A stretch of 64,000 nucleotides of DNA from an uncultured Lachnospiraceae bacterium (GTDB lineage: Bacteria > Bacillota > Clostridia > Lachnospirales > Lachnospiraceae). The first letter of the stretch is position 1, and every line of letters begins with the position of its first letter. Made by a program: the position numbers and the translations under genes. The notes below the pieces were generated by a model. The model saw only the letters and a program-made list of their open reading frames with translations, was not told where the DNA came from and ran no database searches. The stretch covers positions 1 through 64,000 of the forward strand of contig CANQRU010000015.1 in the NCBI GenBank assembly GCA_947626395.1. Direction: 5' to 3'. Positions 59,797 to 64,000 of the stretch are shown here, piece after piece.

Positions 59797-60104
59797 CCGG
59801 CAGCGCTGCAGCAGGCGATCAATATGGGCGTCAATATGCTGGACACCATGATGCTTGGTTCCTTCGGGGAGGTGCAGCTGTCGGCGTGCTGCGGGGCGGC
59901 GGCGATACGAAGTTCCTGATGAAAGCGGATATCCTCTTCCTGTGGCTGGCCTCGATCCCGCTTGGCGCCCTCGTGGGCCTGGTGTTCCACGGCCCGGCCT
60001 GGCTGACGATGCTGTGCCTGCGGGTGGATTTCGTGATCAAGTCCGTCTGGTGCGTGTCCCGCCTTTTAAGCGGCAAATGGATCCGGGAGGTCAGCAGGGA
60101 GTAG
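59797..60104 (+). pseudogene. MATE transporter remnant with large internal deletion
   Basis: The first 100 bases encode PAALQQAINMGVNMLDTMML and continue to GEVQLSA, the first membrane segment region of a MATE pump. Sequence then jumps, in another frame, to VLRGGGDTKFLMKADIL and a normal C-terminal end (KWIREVSRE, stop at 60102). About 1 kb encoding the middle spans is missing, and the two parts are out of frame. There is no start context. It is unrelated in frame to the intact MATE gene on the other strand that ends 9 bases away. Confidence 0.85.
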
Positions 60105-60112
60105 GAACGGTT

Positions 60113-61639
60113 TTACAGCTTCCTGAAAAAGTCATAGATCATCGGCGCCGCGATCAATCCCGACAGGGTGTCCGCCAGCGCCTGTGACATCTGGATTCCC
60201 GGGATCCCGAACAGCCTGCTGGTGATCAGCAGCACCGGGATGAACAGCAGGCCGCTTCGGATACTGGACAGGAGAATGGCCCGGCCGCTCTTGCCGATGC
60301 TCTGGAACAGCATGTTGCCGCTCAAGCACAGCGGCATGAACAGAAGCGCCGCGCACTGCATCCGAAGCGCGGGGATGCCTACGGTGATGACGTCAGGGTC
60401 GTCCCGGAAGATCCGGATGATCGGCTCGGAGAACGCGAAGCCGATGACGGCCATTACCGCCATCATGCCGGTGGAGAACAGCCAGGTGAACCGCCACGCC
60501 TCTTTCACCCGGTCATACCGGCCTGCGCCGTAATTGAATGCGCTGACCGGCTGGAAGCCCTGGCCGATACCAATACCTACGCAGAACAGGAAATTCACGA
60601 CCCTCGACACGATACTCATGGCCGCGATGACAGCATCCGCCATCTCTGCGGTGCTGCAGGCGGCCGCGCACTGGTTCAGGATCATAACCGAGATGCTGGT
60701 CAGGCCCTGCCGCATCATGCTGGGGCAGCCTACGACGATGATGTCGCGGATGTACGCGAAGATGCCGCGGGCATCGCCGGCTGCAGGGGCCTGACGTGAA
60801 ACCGGGCCTGTGCTGCCGATATCACCAGCCGTATCATGACGTGAAACCGGGCCCGCGTCATCGACGCCGCCGGCATTCCGGCTAAAAGCCGTACGCTCGC
60901 CGCCGGCGTACCGCCGCCCCCGTACCTGCCGCAGGATATAGCGCGGGTGGAAATTGGTCTGTACTTTCGTTCTTATAAATGGCATCAGCAGGATCACGAA
61001 GCTGATGTACTGGGAGACGGCCGTCGAAAGTCCCGCTCCCGCGATCCCCATATGAAAACGCCCGATCAGCAGATAATCCCCGAAAATATTCAGAATTCCA
61101 CCGGAACCCAGTCCGATCATGGCAAATACGGCCTTGCCCTCGTAGCGCAGAATATTGTTCATGACACAGCCCGCCGTCATGGCCGGCGCGGCGATCAGAA
61201 TGTACGTGCTGTAGATCCTGGCATACGGAAGGATGGAGTCCGTGCTGCCCAGCAGATACATGAGCGGCGTCAGGAGGATCAGCCCGAGCATAGTGATCCC
61301 CAGCCCGCACGCGATCGACAGATAGAAGCTGGTGGCCGCATAGGTCCTGGCCTCGTCAAGATGCTTCTGCCCAAGCTGGCGGCTTAAGCAGCTGCCGGCG
61401 CCCTGGCCGAACATGAAGCCAAAGGCCTGGATAATGGCCATCAGTGCGAACACGATCCCCACGGCCCCGCTGGCACTGGTGCCCAGGCTGCTGACGAAAT
61501 ACGTATCGGCCATATTGTAGACATTGGTGACCAGCATGCTGATGGTGGTAGGCAGCCCCAGCGTCAGGATCAGACGGTGAACAGGCGTGCGCGTCATGCG
61601 CTCATACTGGCGGTCAGAGATATTCCTGGAAGTTTCCAT
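60113..61639 (-). CDS. MATE-family efflux transporter with low-complexity loop
   Basis: This 508-residue, 12-span MATE antiporter has GLPTTISMLVTNVYNMADTYFVS near the start. The usual length is about 450. The extra residues (about 245-300) lie in the cytoplasmic loop between the two six-helix halves and include two GPVSR repeats 15 residues apart (DNA repeats at 60792 and 60837). AGAAGGAG precedes the ATG. A promoter lies at 61664-61692. Substrate unknown. Confidence 0.93.
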   Translation of the reverse strand: METSRNISDRQYERMTRTPVHRLILTLGLPTTISMLVTNVYNMADTYFVSSLGTSASGAVGIVFALMAIIQAFGFMFGQGAGSCLSRQLGQKHLDEARTYAATSFYLSIACGLGITMLGLILLTPLMYLLGSTDSILPYARIYSTYILIAAPAMTAGCVMNNILRYEGKAVFAMIGLGSGGILNIFGDYLLIGRFHMGIAGAGLSTAVSQYISFVILLMPFIRTKVQTNFHPRYILRQVRGRRYAGGERTAFSRNAGGVDDAGPVSRHDTAGDIGSTGPVSRQAPAAGDARGIFAYIRDIIVVGCPSMMRQGLTSISVMILNQCAAACSTAEMADAVIAAMSIVSRVVNFLFCVGIGIGQGFQPVSAFNYGAGRYDRVKEAWRFTWLFSTGMMAVMAVIGFAFSEPIIRIFRDDPDVITVGIPALRMQCAALLFMPLCLSGNMLFQSIGKSGRAILLSSIRSGLLFIPVLLITSRLFGIPGIQMSQALADTLSGLIAAPMIYDFFRKL

Positions 61640-61663
61640 GGTTCGATCAACTCCTTCTGAGAT

Positions 61664-61692
61664 ATTTTGGCAGTCGGCGCGGAAAATGTCAA
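61664..61692 (-). promoter_or_regulatory. Promoter of the second MATE gene
   Basis: On the minus strand: -35 TTGACA, 17-base spacer, -10 CAAAAT. Confidence 0.6.
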
Positions 61693-61748
61693 GAGTTAAA
61701 ATGCGATCCCTGGCGCGCCTTCCGGACGGCGAGGGGAGTTTAATCTTG

Positions 61749-61997
61749 TCAGCGGGATTTCTGGTTTTTGGCAGGATTCTGGGTTAATGGTTTAGGCGTT
61801 TTTGTTAATCCGGCTATATAGTCGATAGAAACATTATAAAAAATGGCAAGACGGATGATAAATTCGAAAGGAGGTTCTCTTTTTCCCTGCTCATAATTGG
61901 TATATGTGGTTTTATGCATTTTTAAAATAGCTACAATATCGTTCTGTGTCAGGTCGTGATCCTCTCGAAGATCGCGTATTCTCTGGTAATAATTCAT
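61749..61997 (-). CDS. XRE-family repressor next to the invertible segment
   Basis: This 82-residue Cro/CI-type protein has its helix-turn-helix in residues 5-65 (LTQNDIVAILKMHKTTYTNYEQG) and a short basic tail. AAAGGAGAG precedes its ATG. The upstream region holds two ATACATCA-type palindromes, one inside a consensus rightward promoter, so it probably represses rightward transcription toward the recombinase at 62430 and its own gene. Confidence 0.92.
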   Translation of the reverse strand: MNYYQRIRDLREDHDLTQNDIVAILKMHKTTYTNYEQGKREPPFEFIIRLAIFYNVSIDYIAGLTKTPKPLTQNPAKNQKSR

Positions 61998-62033
61998 AAA
62001 GTCTCTCCTTTGGCTGTAAGTGTAGGAATATCA

Positions 62034-62093
62034 TTGACAGAATACATCATTTGGTGTATAATCTATTTTAAAATACATCAAATGATGTATTTT
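62034..62093 (+). promoter_or_regulatory. Consensus rightward promoter with two XRE operators
   Basis: TTGACA (62034-62039), 17-base spacer and TATAAT (62057-62062) match consensus exactly. Operator 1 (62042-62059; ATACATCA and TGGTGTAT arms) overlaps the spacer and -10. Operator 2 (62070-62093) is an 11-bp-arm palindrome, AAAATACATCA / TGATGTATTTT. Occupation would block the promoter. Downstream, 62094-62279 contains no recognisable gene before the left inverted repeat. Confidence 0.85.
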
Positions 62094-62279
62094 AATTACG
62101 GAAGTCTAAGAAGTGAAAGCCTGAAAGCAACGAATCGCGGCAATGCTTACATGCACGATGATGTTCATTTGTGTATTGTCCTGTTACGCCGATTCTCGGC
62201 AAATATTCTTCTATCTAAAGGGATATGAATCACGTAGTAACAAAAATTCCAAAAGAGTATTCGTGTAAATATAAGAAAA

Positions 62280-62306
62280 TGTCGTAGAGTACCATACTCT
62301 ACGACA
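62280..62306. repeat. Left 27-bp inverted repeat (IRL) of the invertible segment
   Basis: It is itself palindromic: arms TGTCGTAGAGTA and TACTCTACGACA around a CCA centre. The reverse complement recurs at 63707-63733 with two mismatches. Read leftward, the hairpin is followed by an AT-rich ATTTTCTTATATTT tract and could also slow transcription. Confidence 0.92.
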
Positions 62307-62336
62307 TGCTCAAAGCTTTCCCGCCTTGTTAACTGG

Positions 62337-62365
62337 ATTATACAAAAGGGCGAAGAATTTGTCAA
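62337..62365 (-). promoter_or_regulatory. Invertible consensus promoter, currently facing left
   Basis: On the minus strand TTGACA (62360-62365), 17-base spacer and TATAAT (62337-62342) match consensus exactly. It lies inside the left repeat with no gene between it and that repeat, so it can only act across the recombination site. Confidence 0.88.
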
Positions 62366-62429
62366 TACGAATTAATTAAAAAACAATAAAATTTCAACGC
62401 GTTTATATCGGAAAAAGGAGGTCCTCGCG

Positions 62430-63602
62430 ATGTTGGAAAAAGGAAGGAAATTTTATCTGGAGGTGGACAAAAAGGGTATGAGACAGTACGTTGTTGAGCA
62501 GGCGGACGATGGCAGGATCGTCCTTCTGGCCTGCGGACCGGAAGCGGCGGAACCCGCGGAGGCGCCGCAAGGCCCGGAGACGCCGGAGATACAGCAGACA
62601 CCGGACTCTCCGCAGGCGCCGGAACGCCCGGCAGCGTCGTCTGCGGCCGCGGCACATACAGCTACATTGGCGGAGTACGCGCGGAAATGGCTGGATTTCA
62701 TCAGATACCAGGTCAAGGAGTCTACCTATATAAAATACTGGAACCTGCTGTACTCCTACATCATCCCGGAACTGGGCGGGATCCGGTGGGACGTCCTGAA
62801 CCGGGAGACAATAGAACTGTTCTGCGGCAGGATGCGCTCCGCCGGCGGCCGGAAACAGAGCGGCCTTTCGGCCAAGACCGTCGCCGATACCATGTCCGTC
62901 TTGCGGCGCATATTTGGCTATGCCGCCGACCATGGGGCAGCCATGCCGTGCAATATCGCGTCTATCACCGTGAAAAAGGAACCGAAGGAAATGAAAGTCC
63001 TGACCCGGAAGGAGCAGGACAAGCTGTACCGGTACCTCCGCACCCATCCCACCGACCGGAGCCTGGGGATCCTGATCTGTATGTTCACTGGGCTGCGCCT
63101 GGGGGAGATCTGTGCCCTTAAGTGGGAGGATATTTCCTTCTCAGAGAATATGATCTACGTCCACCGGACGATGCAGCGGATCCAGACGAAGGATGATCCG
63201 GGGAGAAAGACGAAGATCGTCGTCACCCCGCCCAAAAGCGGCAGTTCCGTCCGGAAGATTCCGATCCCCCGGGAACTGACCAGGATATTGTTCTCAGGCC
63301 GGGAGAAACGGAAAGGGTATGTCCTGACCGGCCGGGAAGACGCTTATGTGGAGCCGCGGGCGATGGAGAGGCATTTCGCAAAGGTCCTTGAGCAGGCAGG
63401 GATCGGGAAAATAAATTTCCACGCGCTCCGTCACACCTTCGCGACCCGGTGTGTGGAGATGGATTTCGATATAAAGAGCCTGAGCGAGATTCTGGGACAC
63501 GCGAATGTCAATATCACACTGAACCGTTATGTCCATCCGACGATGGAACTGAAGCGCAGGAACATGCAGAAGCTTTCGATGCTGCTGGCCGTGGGCTGGT
63601 AG
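62430..63602 (+). CDS. Tyrosine recombinase (site-specific invertase/integrase)
   Basis: This is a 390-residue tyrosine recombinase. Catalytic residues are visible: Arg in FTGLRLGE, Lys in PPKSGSSVRKI, HxxR in HALRHTFA, His in LGHANV and the nucleophilic Tyr in TLNRYVHP. The SAM-like arm domain is about 75-165. Residues about 36-72 are a Pro/Glu/Ala-rich spacer (PETPEI, PDSPQAPE) between a short N-terminal beta domain and the arm domain. AAAGGAGG lies 8 bases before the ATG. The gene lies wholly between two inverted repeats, suggesting it flips its own DNA. Confidence 0.96.
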   Translation: MLEKGRKFYLEVDKKGMRQYVVEQADDGRIVLLACGPEAAEPAEAPQGPETPEIQQTPDSPQAPERPAASSAAAAHTATLAEYARKWLDFIRYQVKESTYIKYWNLLYSYIIPELGGIRWDVLNRETIELFCGRMRSAGGRKQSGLSAKTVADTMSVLRRIFGYAADHGAAMPCNIASITVKKEPKEMKVLTRKEQDKLYRYLRTHPTDRSLGILICMFTGLRLGEICALKWEDISFSENMIYVHRTMQRIQTKDDPGRKTKIVVTPPKSGSSVRKIPIPRELTRILFSGREKRKGYVLTGREDAYVEPRAMERHFAKVLEQAGIGKINFHALRHTFATRCVEMDFDIKSLSEILGHANVNITLNRYVHPTMELKRRNMQKLSMLLAVGW

Positions 63603-63706
63603 GGCGGGATGCGATAGGGCGGGATGCGCATCCGAACCGGCGCGGCTGGCGCGCGGAACGTATGAGTCGGCGTGTATGCTGCTGTGGCTTTATCGTGCCG
63701 GGACGC

Positions 63707-63733
63707 TGTCGCAGAGTATGGTACTCCACGACA
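63707..63733. repeat. Right 27-bp inverted repeat (IRR) of the invertible segment
   Basis: TGTCGCAGAGTA and TACTCCACGACA arms around TGG; its reverse complement matches the left repeat at 25 of 27 positions. It lies 47 bases before the start of the gene at 63780. Confidence 0.92.
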
Positions 63734-63779
63734 CCATCCCGCTATCCATATACCATAGCGGTATAGGAAAGGAGGGCAC

Positions 63780-64000
63780 ATGGCTGAACAGTTTCTGAAA
63801 AACACATCCGTTTTTCTGCTCCATACGGAAATGACAGCCGACGGCGGTGTGACCGGTGTGATTAACCGGATATCCCACGGTCAGGCTGTGTCCTTTGCGG
63901 GCCTGGACCAGGCTCTTCTTATCATAAACGAATGGCTGGATGAAGAAAAGCCCCTTTCTGCGGACTCGGTCCTTCGGACCTTCGAGACCGGACGCCGGAG
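63780..64000 (+). CDS. Hypothetical protein, cut by window end; likely target of the invertible promoter
   Basis: An open frame starts at the ATG at 63780 with GGAAAGGAGGG just upstream, and runs 73 codons to the window edge without a stop. It begins MAEQFLKNTSVFLLHTEM and continues with a GVTGVINRISHGQAVSF beta-like segment and an acidic helix (IINEWLDEEK). I do not recognise a firm family. No good promoter is seen between it and the right repeat; a small hairpin (CGCTAT / ATAGCG) lies at 63740-63760. Confidence 0.75.
   Translation, partial: MAEQFLKNTSVFLLHTEMTADGGVTGVINRISHGQAVSFAGLDQALLIINEWLDEEKPLSADSVLRTFETGRR

Larger units (their letters stand above)
62280..63733. mobile_element. Putative self-encoded inverton: recombinase gene plus outward promoter between inverted repeats
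   Basis: Two 27-bp sites in opposite orientation bound 1.4 kb containing one tyrosine recombinase gene and a consensus promoter pointing left, away from that gene. Recombination between inverted sites flips the segment. In the flipped state the promoter would face right and lie near 63676, about 100 bases before the gene at 63780. In the present state it faces the XRE gene at 61997. The orientation switch is inferred; only sequence structure is seen. Confidence 0.75.

Noticed and set aside
61956..62228. 90-codon forward frame crossing the XRE operator region
   Set aside because: It overlaps the repressor start, promoter and operators, has no ribosome site, and has no protein-like pattern.
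62280..62306. Left inverted repeat as an ordinary rho-independent terminator
   Set aside because: It lacks a T-run on the plus strand, and a near-identical copy in inverse orientation lies 1.4 kb away around a recombinase gene, which fits recombination sites better; partial terminator activity leftward is still possible.

Overview
The window looks like chromosomal DNA of a Gram-positive gut anaerobe of the class Clostridia, most likely Lachnospiraceae. This rests on the high-GC but Firmicute-type genes (AGGAGG ribosome sites, TTGACA/TATAAT promoters), the rpsF-ssb-rpsR operon, a Firmicute-type sugar ABC importer, secreted proteins with glucan/choline-binding-like aromatic repeats, and many in-frame low-complexity insertions. 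The taxonomic call is inference from gene content; no 16S gene is present.

Layout. (1) 1-2.46 kb is the end of an integrated element: a MazF-like fragment, a small TnpW-like protein and a large serine recombinase. It abuts a tRNA-Asn gene whose 5' part is missing or rearranged; intact tRNA-Glu and tRNA-Cys follow. (2) 3.2-7.4 kb is a complete carbohydrate ABC importer (ATPase, two permeases, lipoprotein). (3) 7.6-15.6 kb is mostly housekeeping: an RNase J-like metallohydrolase, SurE, a 5'-nucleotidase, a YegP-like protein, a sirtuin, a DUF951 protein and rpsF-ssb-rpsR. (4) 15.6-23.8 kb is a more AT-rich accessory island: an IS200-type element with an unusually structured right end, an orphan MNT nucleotidyltransferase, an XRE repressor divergent from a 1018-residue surface protein, an AAA-ATPase/nuclease-like protein and an AlbA/Schlafen-type ATP-binding regulator. 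(5) 24-27.5 kb holds an XRE-membrane protein, a MATE pump and an HD-domain protein. (6) 27.6-32.1 kb is an AlgI/AlgJ-like O-acetylation cluster whose last member is secreted and carries wall-binding repeats. (7) 32.2-35.1 kb holds exonuclease III and a GlgX-like GH13 protein that has lost its catalytic residues. (8) 35.2-58.6 kb is a large surface-polysaccharide locus (Glf, about eight glycosyltransferase proteins, two flippases, a DegT aminotransferase, an ATP-grasp enzyme, RfbC, DUF2304, DUF2142, a Wzm/Wzt exporter and a 1367-residue methyltransferase-glycosyltransferase) interrupted by a reverse-strand L,D-transpeptidase. (9) 58.7-61.6 kb holds a secreted metallohydrolase, a deleted MATE pseudogene and an intact MATE pump. 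(10) 61.7-64 kb is an XRE repressor with its operators and a tyrosine recombinase lying inside a pair of 27-bp inverted repeats.

The strongest discovery candidate is region 10. The inverted repeats at 62280-62306 and 63707-63733 (25 of 27 positions identical as reverse complements) enclose the recombinase gene and a perfect consensus promoter pointing out toward the left repeat. Inversion would turn that promoter onto the gene starting at 63780. It reads as a self-encoded phase-variation switch, apparently OFF for the rightward gene in this assembly. Other notable points are the GH13 pseudoenzyme, the wall-targeted acetyltransferase-like protein, and a recurring pattern of in-frame minisatellite or low-complexity insertions in otherwise conserved enzymes.
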